The position numbers and the translations under genes were made by a program. From Microcebus murinus (Eukaryota; Chordata; Mammalia; Primates; Cheirogaleidae): a DNA stretch of 64,000 nt. Under the pieces are notes generated by a model. It was not told where the DNA came from. It was given only the letters and a program-made list of their open reading frames with translations, and searched no databases. The stretch spans positions 86,782,001-86,846,000 of the forward strand of contig NC_134108.1 in NCBI RefSeq assembly GCF_040939455.1, written 5' to 3'. This document shows positions 24,472-37,559 of this stretch, piece by piece; the stretch's first letter is position 1; each line of letters opens with the position of its first letter.

Positions 24472-24805
24472 TTTATTTATTTATTTATTTATTTAGACAG
24501 AGTCTCGCTTTGTTGCCCAGGCTAGAGTGAGTGCCGTGGCGTCAGCCTAGCTCACAGCAAACTCCTGGGCTCAAGCGATCCTGCTGCCTCAGCCTCCCAA
24601 GTAGCTGGGACTACTGGCATGCGCCACCATGCCTGGAAAATTTTTTCTATATATATTAGTTGGCCAATTAATTTCTTTCTATTTATAGTAGAGACGGGGT
24701 CTCGCTCTTGCTCAGGTTGGTTTCGAACTCCTGAACTCAAACGATCCGCCTGCCTCGGCCTCCCAGAGAGCTAGGATTACAGGCGTGAGCCACCGCGCCT
24801 GGCCT
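24472..24805 (-). mobile_element. Lemur-type Alu with (TTTA)n tail
   Basis: Antisense Alu with a (TTTA)n tail at 24470-24496, full linker 'ttggccaattaatttc' and the end 'gccaccgcgcctggcc'. The flank ccttgctttta occurs at 24461-24471 and 24809-24819. Confidence 0.95.
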
Positions 24806-24829
24806 TTTCCTTGCTTTTAACCCATATGA

Positions 24830-25265
24830 TTTGGATGGGGTCAACCCCACTTCCAAATCCAGAAGTAGGCATGTGACATAGGCCTCTTCAGAGTTACTAT
24901 AATGGGTTCAGTGAAGGGCAGGTGACTCAATTAAAAGCATTGAGAACTACTCCTAGGACTTTTGCTAGGACCATTGGCATTAAAGGCTCTATTTTTACTA
25001 CAATTGGATATAAACATGGAGCTGTGAGGGATTTCACATGGAAAAAAAAATTCCTGAGGACAAAGCCACTCAAGACCAGGTTATAAAAAGAAACCTAATC
25101 TGGAGGATAACATTGTTGGAAACCCTTGGAACTTAGATTCAGTTATTCCTGAAACTATTAATAGAAGTAACCTGCCTAGGACAAATAAATTCTGTCCCCT
25201 GCCCACATTCTTTTCTTCCTTTTAAGCTAGTTTGTGTTGGTTTTCTATAATGTAGAATTGAAAGA
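24830..25265 (+). repeat. Old dispersed repeat, family uncertain
   Basis: 'ggcatgtgacataggcctct', 'aggacttttgctaggacca', 'taaacatggagctgtgaggg', 'acaaataaattctgtcccct' and 'ttaagctagtttgtgttggt' follow the order of a common mammalian retroelement 3' end that I cannot name securely. Confidence 0.5.
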
Positions 25266-25289
25266 TAGGAACACATCCTCAATTTGTTT

Positions 25290-25740
25290 ATGAACTTTAA
25301 GGGGCCAAAGGCCTGATCTTTGTAACTTTACATCTCTTAGCGTGGTACCTGGTAAGACAGAGGGTCCTCGAGGTGTGATGATTGATTCATTCAATCTCAC
25401 TTTCCCTGAGCAACCACAATGAGCTGAGCCAAACACTGGAACCACGAGGAATAATTTGACATAGTCCTTGCCCTCGAGGAGTTCTGAATTTAGTACAAGG
25501 AGGAGGTATGAAAATAAACACTTTATAATATAACTTGGGCTATAATAGAAATCTGAGCAATTTTTGTGGGATTCCAGAGGGTTGGAGGTTTGGGGAGATG
25601 GGATATGGGAAGGATCCTCAGAGGAGGTGACATCTGAGTTGAGTTCTTAAAGGACAAATAGAAATTCCTAGGCAGAGAAGTGGGCATGGGGAAAAGGTGT
25701 CCCAGGGATGAAGTATTCCAGGTGGAGAGGAAAAGATTAT
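25290..25740 (-). repeat. L2 LINE material
   Basis: 'gattcattcaatctcacttt', 'catagtccttgccctcgagg' and 'tgacatctgagttgagttct' resemble antisense L2. Parts are weak and the borders approximate. Confidence 0.5.
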
Positions 25741-25811
25741 ATATTAATAATTATAAAATTAATAATCATCATCTCTTGTTCTTTCTGTGGCCTCTTCACA
25801 AGCTCCTTCCT

Positions 25812-25833
25812 CTTTTTTTTTTTTTTTTTTTTC
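25812..25833 (+). repeat. Poly(T) tract
   Basis: Homopolymer of about 21 T, with no attached element recognised. Confidence 0.85.
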
Positions 25834-25882
25834 TCTTAAACCTACGGTATGAAATCCTTCCTCTTTCTTTTCCTCTGCCTCA

Positions 25883-26400
<518 letters not shown>

Positions 26401-26418
26401 TTCTCAAGGAAAAAAATA

Positions 26419-27995
26419 GAAATCTACTTCTTATAGAAGTACAGCTACTCCTGCTCTTTTCTGGTTTCCATTTGCATGGAATATTTTTTTCAATCCTTTT
26501 ATTTTCTGTGTGTGTATGTGTGTGTCTTTATAGGTGAAGTATGTTTCTTGCAGAAAACACATAGTTGGCTCTTGTTTTTTTTCTTTTTTCTTTTTATCCA
26601 TTCATCCACTTTATGGCTTTTGTTTGGAGAGTTTATTCCATTAACATTCAGTGTTGTTATTGCTACATAAGGAACTTACTACTGTCATGTTGTTATTTGA
26701 TTTCTGGGTGTTTTGTGGTCCTCTCCTTCTTTTTTACTCCTTTACTGTTTTCCTTTGTTAAAAGTGATTTTTTTTTCTGGTAGTGTGTTTTAATTTCTTG
26801 CTTTTTATTTTTTCTTTATCCATTGTAGATTTTTTGATTTTAGGTTATCATAAGACTTGCAAAAACATTTTATGATCAATTATTTTAAACTCATGACAAC
26901 TCTGGTTACAAACAAAATAAACAAGGAAAGAGAAATATAATAGAAATTCTACCCTTTAATTCCATTCCCCCTCCCACTTTTTAACATTTTGTTATTTCCA
27001 TTCATATCTTTTTCTACTATCTATCTCTCAAAAAGTTGTAGTTATTTTTGATAGGTTTATCTTTTAGTCTTCCTAATCAAGATGTGAGTTGTTTATACAC
27101 TGCAATTACAGCAATAATCTGTATTTGTGTACTTATTGTTACCAGTGAGTTGTATACCTTCAGATGATTTCTTGTTGTTTATTAGCATCCCTTTCTTTCA
27201 GATTGAAGAACATCTTTTAGCATTTCTTGTAGGATATTTATAGTGTTAATGAAATCCTTCAGCTTTTGTTTGTTTCTCCTTCATGTTTGAAGATTATTTT
27301 TGTAGCCTATAGTATTCTAGGGTTAAAGTTCTTTTCTTTCAGCAGTTTGCATGTATCATGCCAATCTCTTCTGGTGTGTAAGGTTTCCACTGAGAAGTCT
27401 GCTGCCAAATGTATTGGAGCTCCTCTATATGTTTTTTTTTTTTTTCCTTTTCTTTTCTCTTGCTTCCCTTAGGACCTTTTCTTTATCTGTGACCTTTGGG
27501 AGCTTGATTATTAAATGCCTTGAAGTAGTCTTGTTTGGGTTAAATCTGCTTTGTGTTCTATGACCTTCTTGTATCTTAATATTGCTATCTTTCTCTAGGT
27601 TTGGGAAGCTCTCTGTTATTATTTCCCTTAAATAATAACTGATTTGCCCTTTTGAGACTGTTTTCTAGATCTTGAAGGCTTGGGTTATTCTTTTTAATTC
27701 TTTTTTCCTTTTTCCTTTTCTGACTGTTCCTTGTTCCTCTTCAGGCTATTTTCAAATAGCCTGTCTTAAAGTTCACTAATTCTTTCTTCTGCTTGGTCAA
27801 TTCTGCTATTGAGAGATTCTGATGCGTTTCTCAGTTTGTTAATTGAATTCTTAAGCTCTAGAATGTCTGGGTTTTTTAAAATATTATTTCACTCTCTGTT
27901 AAATTTCTCTGATAGGCTTCTGAATTACTTCTCTGTGTTGTCTTGAAGTTCATTGAGCTCCTTCAGGACAGGTATTTTGAATTCTTTGTCTGAAT
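26419..27995 (-). mobile_element. L1 LINE: ORF2 N-terminus and ORF1 (distal half)
   Basis: The minus strand continues the L1 broken at 23009. From 26480 downward it reads the endonuclease start (pattern QEP.MCFLQETYFTYKDTH, then KKYSMQM). From about 27430 to 27360 it carries ORF1-type sequence GAPIHLAADFSVETLHTRRD. The ORF1/ORF2 spacer is near 26690-26900. Stops and indels are present, so neither ORF is intact. The class is L1M-like. Confidence 0.85.
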
Positions 27996-29411
27996 TGTCA
28001 CCTATCTCCATCGCTGCAGGATTGGTCACTGTACTTTATTTAGCCCATTGGGTGATGTCATGTTTTCCTGGATGTTCTTTATGCATGTGGATGTTTGTCA
28101 ATGTCTGAGCATTGAAGAGTTGGGTATTTATTTTAATCTTCACAATCTGGGCTTGTTTGAATCCATTCTTCTTGAGAAGGCTTTCCAGATACTCAAATGA
28201 AATTGAGTGTTGTGATGGATGCCTTTGGTCACTGCAGCTGTATCAGCACCGGGAATGTCCCAAACTCACTAATGCTGTGACTCTTGCATGCTACAGGTAG
28301 TACTACCTGCTGAACTTGGGTAAGAGAGAAGAGAATTCCAGGGATTACCAGGCAAAGTCTCTTATTCTCTTCTCTCACTCTCTGTGCTGGGCTGGTGGAG
28401 TTGAGTGAGGAGTGATGTGGGCACTCCCCTGTGGCCACCAGTGCCAGGTCACCTGAAGCCAGCCCAGTCTTACTCAAAGCCCATAGTTATTGTTGCCTGG
28501 CTACCTCTGTTATTTATTCAAAGCCTAAAGGCTCTTTAGTCAGCAGGTATTGAATCCTGCCAGGACTGGGTCCTTCCCTTTAGGGTGGCATGTTTCCTTC
28601 TGGCCCAGGGTGGGTCCAGAAATGCCACCCAGGAAGTAAGGCGTAGAATCAGGGGTTTCAGGTGTCTGCTTGGTACTTTATTTTACTGTGGCTGATCTGG
28701 TACTCAAATTGCAAAACAAAGTCTTCTGAACTCTTCCCTTTCGTTTCCCTATGTGTAAGAAAACTCTCCTCCAGCTGCACCACTTATAGTTGGGGTAGAG
28801 GTGACACAGGCACTGGCTTGGCCACCACTGCTGGTGTCTCACTGAGTCATGTGCACCCCAAGTCAACTGGCTTCAAAGCCAGCACAGCCCCAGGAATTGC
28901 CTAAGGACTGCAGCCTTTGTGGCCTATCTTACAGATTCAATCCAGGCCCTAGGCTCCTTTTTGTCAGCTGGTGGTAGTGCTAGCCCGAACTTGGGTTTTG
29001 GGGCAGAGGATTTCCCTCTGGGCAGGCTGGTCTAAATGCTCCCTCAGTTGGTGCTGGCAGAATTATGCCCTGTGCTGCGTTCCCCTGTGCCAGGGTGGCC
29101 CTGAGTTTCAATGCAAAGTCTCACAATCACTTAAGTCTCCCTACCCCAGGTACATAGGTTCTCTTTCCACTCTGTGTACTGGTGCAGCCCTACTGGGGTG
29201 TTGGGGGAGGGGTGGTGTAGGCAATACAAGATTGTCTTTTCTGCACTCTTCAGTGTCTCTTTCCTTGATATAATGTTAAAATCAGATAGTATGATCGCTC
29301 CCCTGACTTTTGGTTCTTCTGAAATTGCTTGCTTGCAAGGATATTAGTTGAATTTGGTGTCTGTATGAATGGACAATCACTGGAGGTTTCTATTTGGCCA
29401 TCTTGCACCCA
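27996..29411 (-). mobile_element. L1 LINE 5' UTR with repeated subunits
   Basis: This GC-richer stretch, contiguous with ORF1, holds the L1 5' UTR on the minus strand and ends at 'ggccatcttgcacccactct', the antisense of a typical L1 start. Blocks such as 'gaagccagcccagtct' / 'caaagccagcacagcc' and 'tagtcagcaggtattg' / 'tgtcagctggtggtag' recur about 450 bp apart, as in L1 families with monomeric 5' UTRs. No promoter activity can be inferred for this old copy. Confidence 0.7.
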
Positions 29412-29737
29412 CTCTTGCTTTCTTTTGATTCAAGCTTGCTGATATATATTTTTCTATCCTTTGACTTTCAAACTATTCTTGTTGGTAGACATAAATGGCT
29501 CATGTTTTCCTAATCCACTCTGCCACTCTATATCTTTTAATTGGAATATTTAGATCAATTACATTTAATATAATTATTGATACATTAGGGCTTAAGTCTG
29601 CATTTTATTTTTTGTTTCTGTTTGTATTCTATTTTTTGTTTCTCTATTTTCCTTTTCCTGAGAGTTGCTTGAACAATTTTTAGAATTCTATTTTTAATTT
29701 ATCTATAGCATTTTATAATTTTTAAATTATTTTTATT

Positions 29738-30062
29738 TTATTTTATTTATTTATTTTTTTGAGACAGAGTCTCACTTTGTTGCCTGAGCTAGAGTGCTGT
29801 GGCGTCAGCCTAGCTCACAGCAACCTCAAACTCCTGGGCTCAAGCAATCCTCCTACCTCCCCTGTAGCACTACAGGTATGTGCCACCATGCCCGACTAAT
29901 TTTTTTTTCTATTTTTAGTTGCCCAGCTAATTTCTTTCTATTTTTAGTAGAGACGGGGTCTTGCTCTTGCTGAGGCTGGTCTGGAATTCCTGACTTCAAG
30001 TGATCCTCCTGCCTCCACCTCCCAGAGTGCTGACATTACAAGTGTGAGCCACCATGCCCAGC
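29738..30062 (-). mobile_element. Alu SINE in L1
   Basis: Antisense Alu preceded by T-rich (TTTTA)n-like sequence, with 'ctgtggcgtcagcctagctc' and the end 'gccaccatgcccagct'. It carries a shortened segment around 'ctcccctgtagcactac'. Confidence 0.92.
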
Positions 30063-30203
30063 TTATTATTATTGTTTTTTTGAAACTGGATCACACTAAA
30101 TTGTCCAGGCTGGTTTTGAACTCCTGGGCTCAAGCAATCTTCCTGTCTCAGCCTCCTAAATAGCTGGGATTACGGGTACATGCCACTGTGCCCAGCTTTA
30201 TTT
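30063..30203 (-). mobile_element. Alu-derived monomer
   Basis: One arm directly adjoining the preceding Alu: 'gaaactggatcacactaaat' to 'ccactgtgcccagc'. Diverged and old. Confidence 0.75.
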
Positions 30204-30774
30204 ATAATATTTTTGCATGTATCTCTTTGTATAGACCCTTGAATGGAAGGTAATATGTTGTATATACATAACATATCTCAGTCTACTGATGTCATCCTTT
30301 TGTCACTGTTAGTGAAGTATAGAAATCTTACTATCCTTTATGTCCCTCCACTCTCTCCATTTGGAACCACATCAGTGTTATAATTTTTGCCTCAACATTC
30401 AAACATAATTTAGAAAACACAAAAGGAGAAGCAAAGTCTATTGTGTTGACTCATATGTCTTCTTTCTTTTCTGATATTCCAAGAATTCTTTGTTGTTGTT
30501 TCCTTTCTCTTTGGACAATTTCTTTTTGCCATTCTTGTAGGGTAGGTCTGCTGGCATTAAATTCTGTTTTCCTTCATCATGTAAAGTCTTAATTTCCTAT
30601 TCTTTTTAAAAGGGGACTTTCACTGGAAATACAATTGCAGATTACTAGTTCTTTTCTTCTAGTATTTAAAAAATGTTGTTCTGCTTCCTTCTGACTTTGT
30701 GGTTTCTTATGAAAGATTGACTATCATTCAAATTACGTAATCCTTTAAGCGAGGGGGCATTTATCTCTTGTTTT

Positions 30775-30950
30775 TTTTTTTAATAGACTTTAGTTTTTAG
30801 AGAAGTTTTAGGTTCACGGCAAAATTGAGCAGAAAATACAGATTTGTCATATACCCTCTGTTTCCATATATTCATAGTATATTCATAGCCTTCCCCACTA
30901 TCAACGTTGAGGATCAGAATCGTACCTGTGTACATCATGTTGTTTTAATG
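30775..30950 (-). mobile_element. Short L1 3'-end fragment inside older L1
   Basis: Poly(T), then 'agagaagttttaggttcacg' and 'atttgtcatataccctctgt', the antisense of an L1 3' UTR. Surrounding sequence is ORF1-type L1, so this is a secondary insertion. Confidence 0.65.
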
Positions 30951-31480
30951 ATTTATTTTGTCTTTCATTTTCAGAAGTTTGATTATTATGTATCTCAGAG
31001 TAGATTTCTTGGAGTTTATATTATTTGGGATTCGCTCAGCTTCTTGAATCTGGAGGTTAATATCTTTTATCAAATTTTAGCTATTATTAATATTACTTCA
31101 AATACTTTTTCAATCTTGTCCTCTTTTTCCTCTCCCTCCAGTACTTTAATAACAAGAATTGTCAAACTTTTGTTGTAGTCTCACAGGTGCCTGAGGATCT
31201 GTTCATTTTCTTCCCAGTCTATTTTCCCTCTATTTTTCAGATTGAGTAATTTCTATTGTTTTTTTCTTCCAGTTTGATGATTCTTTCCTCTGTTCCCCTC
31301 ATTTTGATAGTGAGTTCACCCACTGAGCTTTTTATTGCATGTACTATATTTTTTAATTCTAAAATTTTCATTTAGTTGTTCTTTATTTTCCTTATTACCT
31401 TCTATTTCTTTCCTGAGACTTTTGATTTCTTTGCTGAGATTTTTGAAAGAATTGTTTCAGGTGTATTCATCATTGCTCAT

Positions 31481-31820
<340 letters not shown>

Positions 31821-32204
31821 CGTCATTGCTCACTGAAATTTTTTTTATGATGACTGCTTTAAAATCATTGTTAGGTAATTTTATTATCTATGACATCTTT
31901 TTTTTCATTCAGTTTGAGATGTTCCTGGTGCTTGGTATGGTGAATGTTTTCAGTGGAAACCTGGACATTTTGAACATTGTGTTATGAGACTCTGGATTTT
32001 ATTTAAACCTGTTTTAATGAGCTTTCTCCGACAACACTCCAGCAGGGGAAGGGAGGAAACCACCTTGTTATTGCCAGGTGGGTGTGGGAATTCTGGCTCT
32101 AATGAGGGAGCCCTCACTGGGAGGGGTATTATTACCTATCAGAGGGGCAGCTGAGCTGAAGAGAGCTAAATTTCTAGGTGTTAGAGTAGCCAATCAAAGC
32201 AACA

Positions 32205-32725
32205 AGTCCAACTGAAAGTAATAGTCGAGCCATTAATCACTTACTGTGATAGTATATGCAAGAGGTTAAACCAGAGAAAGTTCTGGCTCTCCCAGTTTCT
32301 GTTTAATCCATGGAATGGCATACCAGTTGAGGGCCAGGTTCATCAGCACGGATATGGTGTTGTCTTGCTTCTGAGGGAGCCCTGAACAAAAGGCTACTGA
32401 AGTTTTATGGACCCAGGGGCTGGTGCAGATGGAGAGGGAGGAGGAGGAGGAATGAAAAAGTACTGAGTACTAAATCAGAATGAATGAAAATTTCTTCCAG
32501 GTTCCCCAGTAAGGAGACCTCAAAATAGTGGAGCCTGGGCTAAGAACAGATATGCACAAGAGCCTGGCTGGCCAGGGGGCCCGAATCCTTGACTCTAATT
32601 CTCTTCAGAGTTTGCAATGCATCGGCTGTGTACAAAGTCTGTGGAGGGGAGAGCAACTTTTCCTCCTGAGGCTTGGTAGGTAGGTAAAGCCTTTGCATTA
32701 AAAATTGCCTATGGTTGAGCCTAAA
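32205..32725. other. Non-L1-like segment inside the L1 5' UTR
   Basis: Between L1 5' UTR pieces lies about 0.5 kb that I cannot match to L1. It contains a GGA-rich run near 32434-32452. It could be subfamily-specific 5' UTR or an inserted sequence. Confidence 0.35.
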
Positions 32726-32739
32726 AAAATTACATACAG

Positions 32740-33060
<321 letters not shown>

Positions 33061-33718
33061 AAAAAAATTACATACAGGATTTTGCTACAACCAGACTCCT
33101 TAGTGTTTTATTACTGCTCCTCGCTTGGCTTCAGCTGACACTATGCTGGAGGTGGCCTCATTATCTATTGATGATGGTGAAAATCCTGAGTATCTGCTAG
33201 GCCTCCTTAACCACTACCCAAGTGGGGAGGGAAGGGAGTTTCCTTACTGCTAGGCTGGGAGTGGAAGTCCAGAATCCACTGATGCTGTGAGGGGTAGGTC
33301 TAGCTTCCTTTGCTGGCATGGGAAGGGAGGGCATCGCTTTTTCTGTGGGGTTTCCTTAGAGTAGAATAGCTACTGCGTATGAGGTTTCTGTCTTGCGAGG
33401 CTGCCCCTTTGCTGGTTCTGCAGATAGAAGGTGCAGGCTTTTTTGGGGGGGCTTTTCAGTCTATACTCATTGGTGTTGCCCAGTTATTGGCTTCTTCAGC
33501 TCTAAATTTAGATTATGAGACCAAAAAAACTCCCAGGGATCTTATCAGCATGTTGTCCCTTGAGTCCTGAGGTTCCTAGCAGTCTGTCTTCTTCTTTTCA
33601 CATTCCAGAGCTTTCTTATGTTTATTTTATATATAATGTTAAGGGGTTTTAGTTGTAATTACTGTGAGGAATAGGAGAAATTGTCTGCTCCATCATCCCA
33701 GAAATCTTTCTGTTCATT

Positions 33719-34290
33719 TTTGATATTTAAATTTAAATAATCAAATTAACAGCATATTAAAAATTAAATAGAAAGATGAATGAGAAAGACCACTATCCTT
33801 TGTCTCATTTCTCCATACTTCTAGCATTGTTCCTCAGAGACAAACACTTTATTCATGTGTTTCCAATTATTTTAGGGTTTACCTCAATATAGTTAAAGTT
33901 ATAGTAATGTGCTTATTTTATTGTTTTTAAATTTAACATCTCTAAACATCCTCCTCCTATGTTATAAAATAATTTCATTTGATTACATTGTTCCCTCCTT
34001 CTTTCTTCTCTCAATTTTGTTGTCATTTGTCATTAATCCCCAGCTTTACAGGTTACCTATGGAACTTCAAATTATAACTGTATCTAAATATGGACAGTAT
34101 TTCTTGTCTTCCCACTTTGTACAGGCGACTATTAGCCCTCCTTTCCTCTCTCCCACCATTTTTCTCCTTCATCTATCTAACAACCTCTGACAGCTACACC
34201 TTTACCCTCTTACCTGCCACACTTTTACATAGTCTTATTTTAAAACAATCTTGGTGTGCCCAGTTTACATGATACCATTTTATATGTGTT
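33719..34290. other. Unique AT-rich sequence
   Basis: No gene or named repeat. Open frames are short and hydrophobic, as expected from T-rich DNA. Confidence 0.45.
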
Positions 34291-34299
34291 AAACTGCAA

Positions 34300-34860
34300 A
34301 ATAGTTAGGGTCCAGATAGGAGACAGAAATCACACGTGCTATTTGAACAGAGAGACTCAGGAGAATTAGTGACTAAATATAAAGTTGTTAACCAGGTATG
34401 GATAAAAAGTGAATTCTAGTCATCAAGGAGGTAGCAACAACTATAGGACTTAGCTACCACCTTATGACTAAGAGAATAAAGAGAAGAGATTAGAATAATT
34501 ACAATTTAGTAATTTAGAAGAGAGGCCTTGCAATTCTGAAGCTCAAACTTCAAAGTTGGGGGCCCTACTTGGCGCTGGTGCTGGTGTTTTTTGGTGGAAG
34601 GGTGTGGGTGGATGAGCCTGGTATGTTGGAAAATCTGCAAACCAGATTCAGCTGTGGCCATGGGAAGGTGCTGCGGCTGCCAAGGGGAAGAAGCATTCAT
34701 GGGGTGATGCTCGTAGGAATGGGAAGCAGACCGGAAGAAGCAAATCTCTTCTTCTCTCTCTAACCTGTGGTCTTTCTCTACCACCTTCACGAGTCAGCTG
34801 GCAAAGCCGAACTGTGGTCTGCAGAGTCCTGGGTACAGCATCACAAAGCAGTTTATGGAA
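34300..34860 (+). repeat. Possible old dispersed repeat, family uncertain
   Basis: 'gggtccagataggagacaga', 'gttgttaaccaggtatgg' and 'actgtggtctgcagagtcct' are reminiscent of an old mammalian repeat. I cannot name it. Short open frames on both strands are incidental. Confidence 0.35.
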
Positions 34861-35442
34861 GGGGTATTTCCATGCGTTTTTAATAAGAACTGTGCATTTT
34901 ATTTGTTTTCTATAAGTTCAACTTTGCTTTAAAGTATACGTATGTCCATATATTAAATGGACACACACACTTTTTAGAGTATACAAAATATCTTTCCTTT
35001 AAGTATACATTTATTTCATAAATTGTGGGTGCAAATATGTAAACCACTCTATGAATAGATTGGGTTTATTTTAAACCATATTTAGCTAATATGAGAATTT
35101 TAAATTTCATTTATTAGTGGAAGCCTGAAGGGAGTAAGAAGAGGTATAAATCAAGACTGAGTGACTTGAGAGAGAATGGGATATAGGATATCAAAGATAT
35201 ATATTCATTATTCCTCAATTTGGCCCTCCAGGTCATCTGATAAGTTTTCTTGGGCCATTGACTGCTCACTTCTTCACTAGGGAATGCTAAATTCCTTTAA
35301 TACAAACAAGCATTCCAGTGTTGGCGGAAGATTCTCTGTCTTAGGAGCATTTGAGACAGTAGCAATGAATCATACTGACTCTAAATAATTTTTTTATTTT
35401 CAGATATGAGGCATGGAGCCAACCTTTAGCCAAATACTAGGC
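34861..35442. other. Unique AT-rich sequence
   Basis: No gene or recognisable repeat apart from a short (AC)n near 34962-34970. Confidence 0.5.
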
Positions 35443-35445
35443 TTT

Positions 35446-35513
<68 letters not shown>

Positions 35514-35516
35514 TCA
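35443..35516 (+). repeat. (TTTC)n tetranucleotide tract
   Basis: About 18 uninterrupted TTTC units, equivalent to (GAAA)n on the other strand. It is a pure homopurine/homopyrimidine tract and very likely length-polymorphic. Confidence 0.97.
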
Positions 35517-36006
35517 AATTGCTTCTCCTTTGCAAATGGAAGGTAAAGATGAAATTTGAGGTAGAGATGAAAGAATCTAGGTTTATGAGTTTTATTCTCA
35601 ATGGTCAGGAAAATATGCAATGGATAATTGTTTCATTTTGGATGTTTATTTTATCTATTAGATCAAACAAATGGCCTCTTCCTAAGGCATGCATTCTCCA
35701 TGTATTGGATGAGATTAGATGAAAGAATAATCAATACCCAGGTGAGTCTAAAGAGACAGAATTCACACAGCACTACTTATCCAACATGTAGGGAGTATGG
35801 AATGAATATGTACAAAGTAAAATTCACCAACAACTTAGAGCTTCATGAAGTAGCAGAGCATAATGTGTTAGGAAAGCTCTTTTTTGACTGCTAATAGTAG
35901 GAGTCACTCTATCTCAACCAATGAGAAGATATTTTATTTTACTCTTCGTCTAAAATTTTTTTCATTTTTTAAAACAAAACTCTTTTAAACTCTTAAAAAC
36001 TCTTTT
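35517..36006. other. Unique sequence
   Basis: No gene or repeat recognised. T- and A-rich near 35940-36015. Confidence 0.5.
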
Positions 36007-36021
36007 AAAAAAAGCTCTTTA

Positions 36022-36351
<330 letters not shown>

Positions 36352-36359
36352 AAAAAAGC

Positions 36360-36480
36360 TCTTTATTGAGCTATAATTGATATGTGAAAACTGCACATAT
36401 TTGATGTGTACAATTTTACAAGTTTGGACATGTGCAAATGCTCATGATACCATCGGAACATAAAGATATATGTGGCAACA
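36360..36480 (-). mobile_element. L1 3' UTR fragment
   Basis: 'tattgagctataattgatat', 'aaaactgcacatatttgatg' and 'acaagtttggacatgtgc' match L1M-type 3' UTR (antisense). The young Alu inserted at its edge. Confidence 0.7.
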
Positions 36481-36529
36481 AAAAAAAAATCCAAGATTTC
36501 TTGGAAAAATATAAAATCTGACTTTTTAA

Positions 36530-36740
36530 AGGATCTCATGTGCATTGGACCCTGCGCTGGACAGTTTACACCCATTAACTCATTTAACTCTCCTGAAACA
36601 AAACAAAAAAGCTCAAAACTGAGGCAATATTATTATCCTCATATCTTGAGGCTGAAATGTTGTGGCTTGATCATAGTCATGAAATGGTACATGGGAGAGG
36701 CAGTGCAGTGTTTGTGATTCCAATGCCCACTCTTTTCAAC
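36530..36740 (-). repeat. MIR SINE
   Basis: 'ttaactcatttaactctcct', 'tattattatcctcatatctt' and 'tccaatgcccactcttttca' follow antisense MIR order, with an A-rich insertion. Confidence 0.7.
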
Positions 36741-37119
36741 TGCTCTTATGTTAATTATAAAACTTTAATAATAGCTCTCAAGACTAGTGAATCCTCTTCT
36801 AATATTCAAGACAATCATGGTTTTTTAGTTAACTAAATGAATTATATATACATATGAAAGCTACTATGTATTTTAACAAAAATTACTAATTTTAAAACTC
36901 TATTCTTGTGTTTGAGCTTACTATCCTTGTCCTATTAAAGTGAAGTCATTACAGGTTATTAAATATGACATTAATGTAGAAATAATTTTATGGCACTTTA
37001 CCTTTTTTTGGAGTAACTTGTATTATTTGTATAAAGGAGGCTAATCACATCACAACCCTTATGCAATACATGTAGTAGGTGGAAAATGACATTTTAGCTT
37101 TGATTAGAATAATTTGAGA

Positions 37120-37220
37120 TTCCTGCTGAGAAGGTTGCCTAAGGTCACAGGACTACGCAGAGGTAGAAATACAGCAGAGGAATCTCTATTTCTAGCCCAG
37201 TGATCCACTTAGTTAAAACA
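37120..37220 (-). repeat. MIR SINE fragment
   Basis: 'gttgcctaaggtcacaggac' and 'agaggtagaaatacagcaga' match the antisense MIR core. Short. Confidence 0.6.
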
Positions 37221-37478
37221 GGGCTCACGCTATTCATAAAGCAATGTCATAAGTCACAAATCTAGTTAAGTAAGATAGGAGCAAAAATTAGACATTAGGA
37301 GAAACAATCACTTATGTAATAAATGTCAACCAATCTTTCTTTTCAAACGAATTTCATAATATCATCTATCCATTTCTTAGAAAAAAAAGCTTTATAGATT
37401 TAGGAAAAAATATAACTATTCTTGATTACAAGTTGCCCTGGTAGAATGATAGAAATTGTAATTAGAATTCCTTTTGTA

Positions 37479-37514
37479 GGGGGTGGGGGTGGCAAAAAAA
37501 AAAAAAAAAAAAAA
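37479..37514 (+). mobile_element. Minimal poly(A) retro-insertion with perfect TSD
   Basis: Fifteen bases, gggggtgggggtggc, followed by 21-22 A. The piece is flanked by the exact 15-bp repeat agaattccttttgta (37464-37478 and 37515-37529). This is the layout of an L1-mediated insertion in which almost only the poly(A) tail was copied. Confidence 0.9.
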
Positions 37515-37559
37515 AGAATTCCTTTTGTAAAGATTCAAGGATGTCTCATAGAATAAGAT

